DNA of 32,416 nucleotides from Gammaproteobacteria bacterium (GCA_018815765.1 JAHIWM010000079.1:1-32416); one strand, 5' to 3'. Positions 7,949-15,670 are shown, counted from the stretch's first letter. Numbers and translations are program-made. Notes: generated by a model not told the origin, from the letters alone.

Positions 7949-9027
7949 TGTTGGCTGTCCAGCAGTTTGTACTTTTTCATATAACCACGTAACTGATGAT
8001 AGGTCAGATTCAGTGCTTCAGCAGTTTTCTTCTGATTGAATTGGCTGGCTGCAAGCGCCTGTTTTATCAAGTCCATTTCAAAGTTTTCTGACAAAACTTT
8101 AAAATCCTGCACCTGATTAAAATCAAAAGCTGATGCCACTTTTACTGAAGCGGGCGGATTATCGCTGCTTTGCTCTTTGGATGCTACCACTGCTTTGTCT
8201 GGTTGCGGTCTGCGGTCTAAAGTACGAACCCGGGTTCTGGGCCGAAATGGTGACTCAAATGGATCGAGCTGAATATGATGCACTGGTACATAAGGGTTAT
8301 TGGTGCGGTACACACTACGCTCTACCACGTTTTTTAGCTCCCGCACATTACCCGGCCATTCGTGTTCCAGCAGAATACGTTTGGCTTTTTCGCTGAAACC
8401 ACTAAAGAGTTCAAACCCCAGTTCACGCGCCATATTGACGGCAAAATGCTCTGCCAGTACCAATATATCTTCCTGCCTTTCCCGCATCGGAGGCAGGGTG
8501 ATCACATCAAAGGCCAGCCGGTCCAGTAAGTCGGCACGAAATTCACCCAGTTCAGCCATCGAAGGTAAGTCTTCGTTGGTGGCGCAAATTAAACGCACAT
8601 CCACTTTCACCGAACGGCTGCCGCCGACTCGTTCAAACTCGCCGTATTCAATGACCCGCAATAACTTCTCCTGCACCATCGCAGGGGTGTTCGCCAATTC
8701 ATCTAAAAATAAGGTGCCACCATTGGCCCGTTCAAAGCGGCCTTCATGGCGTTTAGCTGCACCGGTAAAAGCGCCGGCTTCATGGCCAAATAGTTCACTT
8801 TCAAGCAGATTTTCATTCAGCGCAGCACAGTTGAGCGTTAAATAATTTTGATCCCAGCGCTGAGACAGGTAATGTAGACGGGCTGCGATCAGCTCTTTAC
8901 CTGTGCCCCTTTCTCCTATGATCAGCACAGGTTTGTGCAAAGGTGCGATTTGAGAAACCTGATCCAGTACGTTTAAAAAGCTGTTGGACTGGCCTATTAA
9001 ATTATCTTGCTGAAAACTTCTGCTCAT
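7945..9027 (-). CDS. pspF: PspF, sigma54 activator of the phage shock response
   Basis: Enhancer-binding AAA+ protein that activates psp genes at sigma54 promoters and is held inactive by PspA. It has no N-terminal receiver domain, as expected. Walker A GERGTGKE is at 38-45, an intact GAFTGA sigma54 loop at 85-90 and Walker B GGTLFLDE at 103-110. A Fis-type helix-turn-helix lies near residues 325-355 (QFNQKKTAEALNLTYHQLRG). At 360 residues it is longer than E. coli PspF (325); the extra length is a low-complexity linker between the AAA+ domain and the HTH. It is divergent from pspA and translationally coupled to sapA. No strong ribosome-binding site is visible. Confidence 0.95.
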   Translation of the reverse strand: MSRSFQQDNLIGQSNSFLNVLDQVSQIAPLHKPVLIIGERGTGKELIAARLHYLSQRWDQNYLTLNCAALNENLLESELFGHEAGAFTGAAKRHEGRFERANGGTLFLDELANTPAMVQEKLLRVIEYGEFERVGGSRSVKVDVRLICATNEDLPSMAELGEFRADLLDRLAFDVITLPPMRERQEDILVLAEHFAVNMARELGFELFSGFSEKAKRILLEHEWPGNVRELKNVVERSVYRTNNPYVPVHHIQLDPFESPFRPRTRVRTLDRRPQPDKAVVASKEQSSDNPPASVKVASAFDFNQVQDFKVLSENFEMDLIKQALAASQFNQKKTAEALNLTYHQLRGYMKKYKLLDSQQ

Positions 9028-9044
9028 CTGGATTCACGAAGTGG

Positions 9045-9080
9045 TGAAATTAACTAATAAGTAGTGTATTTCATAACGTG
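9045..9080 (-). promoter_or_regulatory. Possible sigma70 promoter of pspF
   Basis: On the minus strand a TTCACG -35-like element and a TATTAG -10-like element are separated by 17 bases, each matching consensus at four of six positions. Transcription would run into pspF from the pspF-pspA gap. The match is weak and given only as a candidate. Confidence 0.25.
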
Positions 9081-9150
9081 AACTTGGCATAGCTTTTTTG
9101 TTATATAAATAAAATACATATAAAACAATGATTTAAAATAGTTTGGCAAG

Positions 9151-9167
9151 TTGGCAAGAAACCTGAA
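9151..9167 (+). promoter_or_regulatory. Candidate sigma54 (-24/-12) promoter of pspA
   Basis: TTGGCAAG at 9151-9158 is followed by four bases and then CTGAA at 9163-9167. The spacing of the -24 GG and the -12 G is that of the E. coli pspA promoter. The -12 half lacks the usual GC, but E. coli pspA also deviates there. A second TTGGCAAG copy directly precedes it (9143-9150). Transcription would start near 9177, 34 bases before the ATG. Support comes mainly from the divergent PspF gene. Confidence 0.4.
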
Positions 9168-9210
9168 TAGGTAATAGCGAATCCAACAAGTCATTTAGAG
9201 GTAAAACATT

Positions 9211-9879
9211 ATGGGTATCTTCTCTCGCTTTTCAGATATCGTGAACTCCAACATCAATGCTTTATTAGATAAAGCAGAAGATCCGGAAAAAATGGTCCGC
9301 CTGATTATTCAGGAAATGGAAGACACTTTGGTTGAAGTACGTTCTACCTCAGCTAAAACCATTGCAGAGAAAAAAGAACTGCAACGTGTAGTGTCTAAAT
9401 TAGAAGCTGAAGTGGCCGACTGGCAGGCTAAAGCTGAACTGGCTTTAAGCAAAGAACGCGAAGACTTAGCCCGTGCTGCGCTGATTGAACGTCAAAAAGC
9501 GGCAGACCAGGCTGCAGCAGTAGCTGCCGACATTACTCATTTAGACGAGCATGTCAGCAAGTTACAGGACGAAGTGGGCCAGCTGCAGGATAAGTTAGCT
9601 GATGCCAAAGCCCGTCAGAAAGCCATGCTGATGCGCCAGAAAACTGTGTCATCCCGTTTGGATGTAAAGCGTACTTTAGACAGCAACCGTTTAAACGACG
9701 CCATGTACAAGTTTGAACGTTATGAGCAAAAAATCGATTCGCTGGAAGCTCAGGTTGAATCGTACGATTTAGGCAAAAAGACCTTAAAAGATGAGTTTGC
9801 AGAATTGGCATCATCTGAGAAAATCGATAACGAACTGGCTGAATTAAAAGCTAAAATGTCTAAAAAAGATAACGCCTGA
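9211..9879 (+). CDS. pspA: Phage shock protein A
   Basis: Peripheral inner-membrane protein of the PspA/IM30 (ESCRT-III-like) family. It represses PspF when the membrane is intact and coats damaged membrane to limit proton leakage. It is 222 residues, the E. coli length. It opens MGIFSRFSDIVNSNINALLD, with the amphipathic N-terminal helix, followed by the conserved EDPEKMVRLIIQEMEDTLVEV. The rest is nearly all predicted alpha-helical coiled coil. The start is preceded by AGAGG at good distance. The stop codon is embedded in a hairpin (9871-9891) that may limit read-through into pspB. Confidence 0.97.
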   Translation: MGIFSRFSDIVNSNINALLDKAEDPEKMVRLIIQEMEDTLVEVRSTSAKTIAEKKELQRVVSKLEAEVADWQAKAELALSKEREDLARAALIERQKAADQAAAVAADITHLDEHVSKLQDEVGQLQDKLADAKARQKAMLMRQKTVSSRLDVKRTLDSNRLNDAMYKFERYEQKIDSLEAQVESYDLGKKTLKDEFAELASSEKIDNELAELKAKMSKKDNA

Positions 9880-9893
9880 TTATCAGGCGTTTT
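9871..9893 (+). terminator. Intercistronic hairpin between pspA and pspB
   Basis: The arms AACGCCTGA (9871-9879) and TCAGGCGTT (9883-9891) are perfectly complementary around a TTA loop, with two more T residues after the stem. The left arm contains the pspA stop codon. The short U-run suggests partial termination or 3' end protection of pspA mRNA. Either would give more PspA than PspB/PspC. Confidence 0.6.
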
Positions 9894-9904
9894 AGGAGCT
9901 GGCA

Positions 9905-10141
9905 ATGACACTTCATGAAATTATTGGTGTACCTTTTATCCTGTTCATGATTTTTGTGGCGCCGCTGTGGGTGTTTATGCACTACAGAAGCAAAAACAAA
10001 ATTGGTGAAGGTTTGGGGGACAGTGAACTGGCTCAACTGAATGAGTTGTCCCATCGTGCCGAAAAAATGGCCGACCGTATCAAAACGCTGGAAGCGATTT
10101 TAGATGCAGAGTCGCCGAAGTGGAGGGAGAAACATGACTAA
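9905..10141 (+). CDS. pspB: Phage shock protein B
   Basis: Small inner-membrane protein that with PspC senses membrane stress and relieves PspA inhibition of PspF. It is 78 residues (74 in E. coli). One N-terminal membrane helix (FILFMIFVAPLWVFMHYRSK) is followed by a cytoplasmic leucine-zipper-like helix. The signature end AEKMADRIKTLEAILDAESP leads to a W-R pair, as in other PspB proteins. A strong AGGAG lies just upstream. The gene overlaps pspC by eight bases. Confidence 0.95.
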   Translation: MTLHEIIGVPFILFMIFVAPLWVFMHYRSKNKIGEGLGDSELAQLNELSHRAEKMADRIKTLEAILDAESPKWREKHD

Positions 10142-10544
10142 AATACGCAAAGAGCTGTTGCGGGATGACCGCAACGGCAAACTGGCCGGGGTCTGTGCTG
10201 GTATTGCAGACTACTTCGGTTGGGAAGTGTGGTTAGTGCGGTTGATTGTGGTTACTTCTGTATTGTTAGGTTTAGGTGGTTTGTTGCCTGTTTTGTACGT
10301 AGCAGCCTGGTTTATTCTGGAAAAGAAATCAGTGCATGAGGCAAAAAAAGGCTTCACTGAATCTTCGTACGATGAGCGCCCTGTGGAAGTAAAGACCCGG
10401 GTATGGCAACGAGGTGAAGTACCAAAGTCGGCATTACACCACCTGGTCAATCAGTTTAATAGTCTGGAATTACGTTTACGCGACATGGAAACTCATGTCA
10501 CCTCTGCCAAGTTCCAACTGAACAGAGAAATCAGCAAGTTATAG
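10134..10544 (+). CDS. pspC: Phage shock protein C
   Basis: Inner-membrane stress sensor that works with PspB, 136 residues (about 119 in E. coli). The PspC domain starts DDRNGKLAGVCAGIADYFGW and runs into a hydrophobic segment (LIVVTSVLLGLGGLLPVLYV). A C-terminal region ending in a probable coiled coil (FNSLELRLRDMETHV) follows. The ATG at 10134 was chosen over an in-frame start at 10104 because it restores the family N terminus and has GGAGGGAGA in front. It overlaps the pspB end, indicating coupling. Confidence 0.95.
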   Translation: MTKIRKELLRDDRNGKLAGVCAGIADYFGWEVWLVRLIVVTSVLLGLGGLLPVLYVAAWFILEKKSVHEAKKGFTESSYDERPVEVKTRVWQRGEVPKSALHHLVNQFNSLELRLRDMETHVTSAKFQLNREISKL

Positions 10545-10601
10545 TTTAAGTAGAGAATAAGTTTGCCAACCTGTCGAAAAGACGCCAACTAGGATCACTG
10601 C

Positions 10602-11981
10602 ATGGATTGGTTAAAAAAGGCGCGCTGGCATTCAGAACAACTGACGCAGCGGGCCTTTCACCGTCAGCTCAGACTGGGAGTGACAGGCCTGAGCGGCGCA
10701 GGAAAAACTGCGCTGTTAACAGCGATAGTGCACCAGCTGACACAAAGTCATTCTTCTTTTTTACCCTTTTTTTCCGTGATGCAAAAACGCTGGTTAGGCT
10801 GTCGCATTGATGATAATCAGTTGCCGCAGCTGCCACGTTTTGGTTTTGAAAAGAACTTAAGTTACCTGCAGCAACAACCTGCCAGCTGGCCTCCGTCTAC
10901 CGTAGGCTGGAGTCAACTGACCTTAGCTTTGCGTTATCAGAGTGAATCGAGTTTGCGCGCCCGTTTTCAGGATTATCAGGAAACTGAACTGGTGCTGGTG
11001 GATTATCCCGGTGAGTGGCTGTTGGATTTGCCTATGCTGCAACAAAGTTATCAGCAGTGGTGTGAGCAAAGCTGGTTGCTGTTTGCTCAATCACACAGAA
11101 TTGCCACAGCAGAAGGCTTTAAGCAGCGGTTGCAAGGCATTGATTTAAATGATACTTCAGTGCTTTCTGTGCAGGAGCTGTGCACTGAATACAGCAGCTT
11201 ACTGCAGCAATTCCGTGAAGTGGCAGGCGCTTATTTAAATCAGCCTGGCCGACTATTGGTGCCTGGTGAATTTGAAGGTACACCTTTATTGCAGCTATTG
11301 CCTTTGTTGCCAGAACAATTGGCACAAGGTGGCGCTTTAGTTGACTTGATGCAAAAGCATTTTGTCAGTTACCAAAGCAAAGTGATTGAGCCTTTTTACC
11401 GCCAGTACTTTTCAGGTTTAGACCGCCAAGTGGTGTTGGTTGATATTTTGGGCGCACTGAATGCCGGTGAGTCAGCGCTTTTAGAGCTGAAGCAAAGTTT
11501 GTTGCTGATTTTACAAAGTTTTGATTATGGCCCTGAACACTGGCTGCGGCGTATTTTTAAACCACGGATCAGTAAGGTGTTATTTGCTGTCAGTAAAGCC
11601 GATCATGTCACACCGGATCAGCATCAGGCGCTGACTTTGTTATTGCAGCAGCTGCTGTTACAGCATCTGCAGAGTGTAAAGTTTCAGCTCTGTCCCTATG
11701 AAGTGATGGCGATAGCCGCTATTAAAGCCAGTGAAGCAGGTTTTGTGAAACAAAATACTCAGCAGCAGCCTTGTTTACGCGGCCTTAGCGCCGTTACTGG
11801 CGAGGCGCTGACTTATTATCCGGGGGATGTACCACGCTACTGGCCGGATCATCAGCTATTTACCGAACATCATTTTGAATTTCAGTCCCTGGCACCTTTG
11901 CCATGGCCTAAACAGCAAGTGCTGCAACATATCCGTCTGGATCATCTGCTGGAGTACCTGTTAGGAGATAAACTGACATGA
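10602..11981 (+). CDS. ycjX: YcjX, P-loop protein of the psp regulon (DUF463)
   Basis: Conserved GTPase-like protein that accompanies psp genes in many Proteobacteria. Its biochemical role is not established. It is 459 residues against about 465 in E. coli. The P-loop GLSGAGKT is at residues 29-36, and VLVDYPGEWLLDLPML is a likely Walker B/G3-like region. No membrane segment is evident. It starts 57 bases after pspC with an AGGA upstream and overlaps ycjF in an ATGA. The arrangement suggests that both are co-expressed with pspABC on membrane stress. Confidence 0.92.
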   Translation: MDWLKKARWHSEQLTQRAFHRQLRLGVTGLSGAGKTALLTAIVHQLTQSHSSFLPFFSVMQKRWLGCRIDDNQLPQLPRFGFEKNLSYLQQQPASWPPSTVGWSQLTLALRYQSESSLRARFQDYQETELVLVDYPGEWLLDLPMLQQSYQQWCEQSWLLFAQSHRIATAEGFKQRLQGIDLNDTSVLSVQELCTEYSSLLQQFREVAGAYLNQPGRLLVPGEFEGTPLLQLLPLLPEQLAQGGALVDLMQKHFVSYQSKVIEPFYRQYFSGLDRQVVLVDILGALNAGESALLELKQSLLLILQSFDYGPEHWLRRIFKPRISKVLFAVSKADHVTPDQHQALTLLLQQLLLQHLQSVKFQLCPYEVMAIAAIKASEAGFVKQNTQQQPCLRGLSAVTGEALTYYPGDVPRYWPDHQLFTEHHFEFQSLAPLPWPKQQVLQHIRLDHLLEYLLGDKLT

Positions 11982-12991
11982 CAGATTTAAAACAAGCGAA
12001 AAGCTTTAAAGAGGCCGATTTTATTAGCTCCGATGTGGTTTCAGAACCGCCTATGGCAAAGGCTGTGCAGTTTGAGCAGGCCGATTTTGTGGTTGAACCA
12101 CACCTCGAGCCAGAACCACCAAAACCTAAGCCTGTGTCGGCGCTGATGTGGGCTGGGATCAGTAGTGTTGTGCTGTTAGTGTCTGTGGCCTTGTACAGCG
12201 CTGTGACAACCATCCAGCAGGCTTTTATAGCGCCAGGTATCAGTACTGTGCTGGAAGCTTTGTTTTGTGCTGCTTTATTAACTTTAGGCAGCTTGTTGCT
12301 GGCGCGGGAATGGCGCTTATGGCGACGTTTAGCCAAAACCCGGACCTGGCAACAGGCTCATCAACGGATTCATGCCAGTATTCAGTACGGTGAAGCGGAG
12401 CAGATCTGTCTGGATATTGCTGCAGTTCTGCCTGAATCAACAAAGCAGGATGTGGCGGACTGGAAAGCGCAAAAACAAGCAGAGCACAGCGATCAGGAAC
12501 TGCTGGATTTGTTTGAACTCAAAGTGCTGAGTAAAGCCGATGCAAAAGTGCGTCAGCAAATACATCAAGCCTCTGCGGACGCTGCTATGGCCGTCGCTGT
12601 CAGTCCTTTTGCTTTGGCTGATATGCTGCTGGTGCTGTGGCGTACCAGTAAATTGTTACGTCAAATGGCTGAAACTTATGGTGCGTCCTTGGGGCAATTG
12701 CGCAGTTTGATCCTTATTAAACACTTATTTGCTGCTTTGTTATGGGCAGGCAGTTCGGAGCTGGCGCTGGATCTTGGATCCGATGTTCTGGGGGCTGAAC
12801 TGACCAGCAAATTATCGATGCGGGCAGGGCAGGGTTTAATAGCCGGTATGCTGGTGGCTCGTTTAGGTTTAGCTGCTCAGCAATTACTACGCCCTTTGCC
12901 GTTGGCGAAAAGTCAAAAACTAAGTTTGCTGGATTTAAGCAAAGCCTTAGTGCGACGTTTGCTCGGTAAAGCGGCTCCTTTGTCAACTTAA
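11978..12991 (+). CDS. ycjF: YcjF, inner-membrane protein of the psp regulon (DUF697)
   Basis: Membrane protein of unknown function that travels with YcjX, 337 residues against about 353 in E. coli. The first 55 residues are cytoplasmic-looking and proline/acid-rich. Two membrane helices follow near 56-77 and 89-109. The C-terminal half carries the DUF697 helical region (LADMLLVLWRTSKLLRQMAE onward), which is rich in small hydrophobic residues. It starts inside the ycjX stop (ATGA). A GC-containing hairpin at 13021, without a T-tract, follows. Confidence 0.9.
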   Translation: MTDLKQAKSFKEADFISSDVVSEPPMAKAVQFEQADFVVEPHLEPEPPKPKPVSALMWAGISSVVLLVSVALYSAVTTIQQAFIAPGISTVLEALFCAALLTLGSLLLAREWRLWRRLAKTRTWQQAHQRIHASIQYGEAEQICLDIAAVLPESTKQDVADWKAQKQAEHSDQELLDLFELKVLSKADAKVRQQIHQASADAAMAVAVSPFALADMLLVLWRTSKLLRQMAETYGASLGQLRSLILIKHLFAALLWAGSSELALDLGSDVLGAELTSKLSMRAGQGLIAGMLVARLGLAAQQLLRPLPLAKSQKLSLLDLSKALVRRLLGKAAPLST

Positions 12992-13020
12992 CGCTACATC
13001 TCCTGTCGTTTCTGCTCAAA

Positions 13021-13046
13021 CTGACGGTGCTGCTTCAGACCGTCAG
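13021..13046 (+). repeat. Hairpin between ycjF and the methionine gamma-lyase gene
   Basis: The arms CTGACGGT (13021-13028) and ACCGTCAG (13039-13046) are perfectly complementary around a ten-base loop. No T-run follows, so it is at most a weak or Rho-assisted terminator of the psp-ycj unit. The right arm runs into AGATGTCT, which is close to the MetJ half-site AGACGTCT. Confidence 0.5.
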
Positions 13047-13130
13047 ATGTCTATATGCCTTGTCGCTGCCTGACCTGCTCGGTATAAAAAACTCATAAAA
13101 AATAAAACAATAGTAACAACAGGTGTTTTT

Positions 13131-14336
13131 ATGAGTAAGCAGCAGTACAGTCATCCTGATACGGTATGTATCCATGCCGGAAAAACCGGTTTAAACCCCC
13201 ATGGCGCTTTAGCCACGCCTTTGTACCAGACCTCCACTTTTGTATTTGATAGTGCCGAACAAGGCGCGGCCCGTTTTGCCGGTGAAGAGCCAGGTTATAT
13301 CTACACTCGTTTAGGTAATCCAACCACAAGAGAGCTGGAACTGAAAGTTGCAGCTTTGGAAGGCATGGAAGATGCCGCTGCGACAGCCACGGGCATGGGC
13401 GCTGTGGCTGCTGCCACTATGGCCTTTTTACAGCAAGGCGATCATCTGATTGCCAGCAAAGCCATTTATGGCTGTAGCTTTGCACTTTTTAATCATCAGT
13501 TTGCCCGCTACGGTATCGACGTCAGTTTTGTTGATATGACTGACCACAACGCCATCAAACAAGCGCTTAAACCCAACACCAAAATGATTTTTGCAGAAAC
13601 ACCCATTAACCCGACTTTGACTGTGCTGGATCTGGATTTTATTGGCCAGTTTGCCAAACAACACCAGCTGATATCGGTGATCGACAACACCTTCCTAACC
13701 CCTTTACTGCAAAAGCCGGCTGATTACGGCATCGACATCATTTTGCATAGCGCGACCAAGTACCTGAACGGCCATGGTGATGTGGTGGCAGGTATTATCG
13801 TCGGCAGCAGTGAGCGTATTACACAGATTAAACTGACTACCTTAAAAGATATGGGTGCAACGATCAGCCCGCATGATGCCTGGTTGATTATCCGTGGTTT
13901 AAAAACCTTGTCGGTGCGGATGGAGCGGCATTGTCAGAATGCGCAAAAAGTAGCGGAGTTCCTTGAAGCTCATCCAGCCATAGGCCAGGTCTATTACCCG
14001 GGGTTAAAGTCTCATCCGGGTTATAAATTTATCGGCAAACAAATGAAAGCTGCCGGTGGGGTATTGGCCTTTGAGCTAAATGGCAGCCTGGATGATGGTC
14101 GCTATTTTATTAATCAATGTAAGTTATTCAGTCTGGCGGTCAGCCTTGGCGATGCGGAGTCGCTTATTCAGCATCCTGCTTCGATGACTCATAGCCCTTA
14201 CAGTGCTGAAGAGCGGCAGATGGCCGGCATCAGTGATGGCTTAATTCGCATTTCTGTGGGGCTTGAGCATGTTGAAGATATTATTGCCGACCTGGCGCAG
14301 GCTCTGACCCTGATGCAGCAACGCCAGCATAGCTAA
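13131..14336 (+). CDS. mdeA: Methionine gamma-lyase
   Basis: PLP enzyme of the Cys/Met metabolism family that splits L-methionine into methanethiol, 2-oxobutyrate and ammonia (EC 4.4.1.11). It is 401 residues, close to Pseudomonas MGL (398). The PLP-binding lysine is K210 in HSATKYLNGHGD. The phosphate-binding YTRLGNPTT and the active-site tyrosine in YGC are present. Cys115 in the YGCSFAL segment corresponds to the MGL-specific Cys116 and favours methionine gamma-lyase over cystathionine gamma-lyase or O-acetylhomoserine sulfhydrylase. An AGGTG lies ten bases upstream. It stands alone between ycjF and phhA. Substrate assignment rests on the Cys and overall similarity. Confidence 0.85.
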   Translation: MSKQQYSHPDTVCIHAGKTGLNPHGALATPLYQTSTFVFDSAEQGAARFAGEEPGYIYTRLGNPTTRELELKVAALEGMEDAAATATGMGAVAAATMAFLQQGDHLIASKAIYGCSFALFNHQFARYGIDVSFVDMTDHNAIKQALKPNTKMIFAETPINPTLTVLDLDFIGQFAKQHQLISVIDNTFLTPLLQKPADYGIDIILHSATKYLNGHGDVVAGIIVGSSERITQIKLTTLKDMGATISPHDAWLIIRGLKTLSVRMERHCQNAQKVAEFLEAHPAIGQVYYPGLKSHPGYKFIGKQMKAAGGVLAFELNGSLDDGRYFINQCKLFSLAVSLGDAESLIQHPASMTHSPYSAEERQMAGISDGLIRISVGLEHVEDIIADLAQALTLMQQRQHS

Positions 14337-14345
14337 GAGCTTTGT

Positions 14346-14363
14346 TGTAATTATTGCTTTACA
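14346..14363. promoter_or_regulatory. TyrR box upstream of phhA
   Basis: TGTAAT, six bases, then TTTACA matches the TyrR/PhhR consensus TGTAAA-N6-TTTACA at eleven of twelve positions, with the invariant G and C at correct spacing. It lies about 80-85 bases upstream of the predicted phhA transcription start, a position suited to activation. The tyrR gene is two genes downstream. Confidence 0.8.
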
Positions 14364-14372
14364 AAAACAACA

Positions 14373-14394
14373 GAGTTGACGTTCACGTCAACTC
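14373..14394. promoter_or_regulatory. Perfect palindrome upstream of phhA, likely a second operator
   Basis: The arms GAGTTGACGT (14373-14382) and ACGTCAACTC (14385-14394) are exact reverse complements around a TC. No T-tract follows, so a terminator for the methionine gamma-lyase gene is unlikely. Its position between the TyrR box and the promoter suggests a binding site for another regulator. The ACGT-centred half-sites recall MerR-family catabolic operators, but the protein cannot be named. Confidence 0.5.
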
Positions 14395-14403
14395 AACCAT
14401 GGG

Positions 14404-14432
14404 TTAACAGCTGTTGTCCAATCCTCTAGTAT
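14404..14432 (+). promoter_or_regulatory. Candidate sigma70 promoter of phhAB
   Basis: TTAACA (14404-14409, five of six to consensus), a 17-base spacer and TAGTAT (14427-14432, four of six) are arranged correctly, with a start expected near 14439. This agrees with TyrR/PhhR-type activators working with sigma70 RNA polymerase. A TyrR box and a palindrome lie just upstream. Confidence 0.5.
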
Positions 14433-14487
14433 CGGCCGCAACTAAAAGGTTGATAAAACCACTATAAGATCGAAACAACAGGGTTCT

Positions 14488-15288
14488 ATGAGCAAATCAA
14501 GTCAATACGTATCGCACCAGTCGGATGAAGATGGCTTTATCCACTGGTCGGCTGACGAAAATAAAATTTGGTCTGAGTTAATGCAGCGTCAGTTGTCCTG
14601 CATTGAAGGTAAGGCTTGTGATGAATATCTGGATGGACTGAAAAAGCTTAATTTGCCACAGGATCGTATTCCACAACTGGCAGAAATTAATGCGGTGTTG
14701 GAGCCAAGCACTGGTTGGAAAGTCACTGAAGTACCAGCACTCATTAGTTTTGATCGCTTTTTCCAGCTATTAGCCAATAAAGAGTTTCCAGTCGCGACCT
14801 TTATTCGTAGCAGAGAAGAATTTGATTACCTGCAGGAACCTGATGTGTTCCATGAAATATTTGGTCACTGCGCTATGCTGACCCATCCGGCTTTTGCTGA
14901 ATTTACCCATACCTACGGCAAACTGGGCTTAGCGGCCAGCAAAGAAGACCGTGTCTATCTGGCTCGTTTGTACTGGTTTACCATAGAGTTTGGTTTATTA
15001 AGCAGCAAAGATGGCTTGCGGATTTATGGCGGCGGTATTTTATCTTCACCTGGTGAAACTCAATACGCCATCAGCTCTGACGTGCCAGAGCGTAAGGCCT
15101 TTGATGTGGTAGATGTGCTGCGTACGCCTTACCGTATCGACATTATGCAGCCAGTGTATTTTATGATTCATTCGATTAACGATTTATTTGATGTATCCCA
15201 ATTGGATTTGATGGCTATGGTACAACAGGCCCGATCACTGGGATTGCATGCAGCTAAATTTCCGCCTAAAGAAAAAAAGGCAGGCTAA
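14488..15288 (+). CDS. phhA: Phenylalanine 4-monooxygenase
   Basis: Iron- and tetrahydropterin-dependent hydroxylase that converts L-phenylalanine to L-tyrosine (EC 1.14.16.1), the first step of Phe catabolism. It is 266 residues, the size of the single-domain bacterial enzyme (about 262 in Pseudomonas). The iron ligands are His122 and His127 in FHEIFGHCAM and Glu167 in WFTIEFGLL. The pterin-binding region precedes them. It is followed 27 bases later by phhB, which recycles its cofactor. Upstream are a TyrR box, a palindrome and a promoter candidate. Confidence 0.97.
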   Translation: MSKSSQYVSHQSDEDGFIHWSADENKIWSELMQRQLSCIEGKACDEYLDGLKKLNLPQDRIPQLAEINAVLEPSTGWKVTEVPALISFDRFFQLLANKEFPVATFIRSREEFDYLQEPDVFHEIFGHCAMLTHPAFAEFTHTYGKLGLAASKEDRVYLARLYWFTIEFGLLSSKDGLRIYGGGILSSPGETQYAISSDVPERKAFDVVDVLRTPYRIDIMQPVYFMIHSINDLFDVSQLDLMAMVQQARSLGLHAAKFPPKEKKAG

Positions 15289-15315
15289 GCCTTGCCTACA
15301 ACCGAGAACAAACTG

Positions 15316-15657
15316 ATGTCTGAATTAAAACAAGCGAAATGTGAAGCCTGCCGTGCCGATGCACCCAAGGTATCGGATGAAGAATTAGCCCAACTGATGC
15401 ACCAGATCCCGGACTGGACCCCAGTGGCCCGTGATGGCATTTTGCAACTGGAGCGTGAGTTTAAATTTAAGAACTTTAAGCTGGCATGGGCTTTTCATCA
15501 GAAAGTGGCTCAACTGGCTGAAGATGAAGGCCATCACCCGGCTTTGTTACTGGAGTGGGGCAAGTTAACAGTGACCTGGTGGTCGCATTCGATTAAAGGC
15601 CTGCATAAAAACGATTTTATCTGTGCTGCTAAAACAGATGCCTTGTTAGCTTTATAA
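15316..15657 (+). CDS. phhB: Pterin-4a-carbinolamine dehydratase
   Basis: Dehydrates 4a-hydroxytetrahydrobiopterin produced by PhhA, allowing cofactor recycling (EC 4.2.1.96). It is 113 residues. It begins [20 protein letters not shown] and contains the PCD active-site motif [12 protein letters not shown] and the [14 protein letters not shown] stretch. The ATG at 15316 is preferred to an in-frame TTG at 15292, because the shorter form matches PhhB proteins such as that of Pseudomonas. It is co-transcribed with phhA. A hairpin repeat follows the stop by about 14 bases. Confidence 0.95.
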   Translation: MSELKQAKCEACRADAPKVSDEELAQLMHQIPDWTPVARDGILQLEREFKFKNFKLAWAFHQKVAQLAEDEGHHPALLLEWGKLTVTWWSHSIKGLHKNDFICAAKTDALLAL

Positions 15658-15670
15658 TCCCGGAATATTT

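Noticed and set aside
9090-9115. TTGGCAT upstream of pspA as the sigma54 site
   Set aside because: The next G-containing -12 element is two bases too far away; the site at 9151 has correct spacing.
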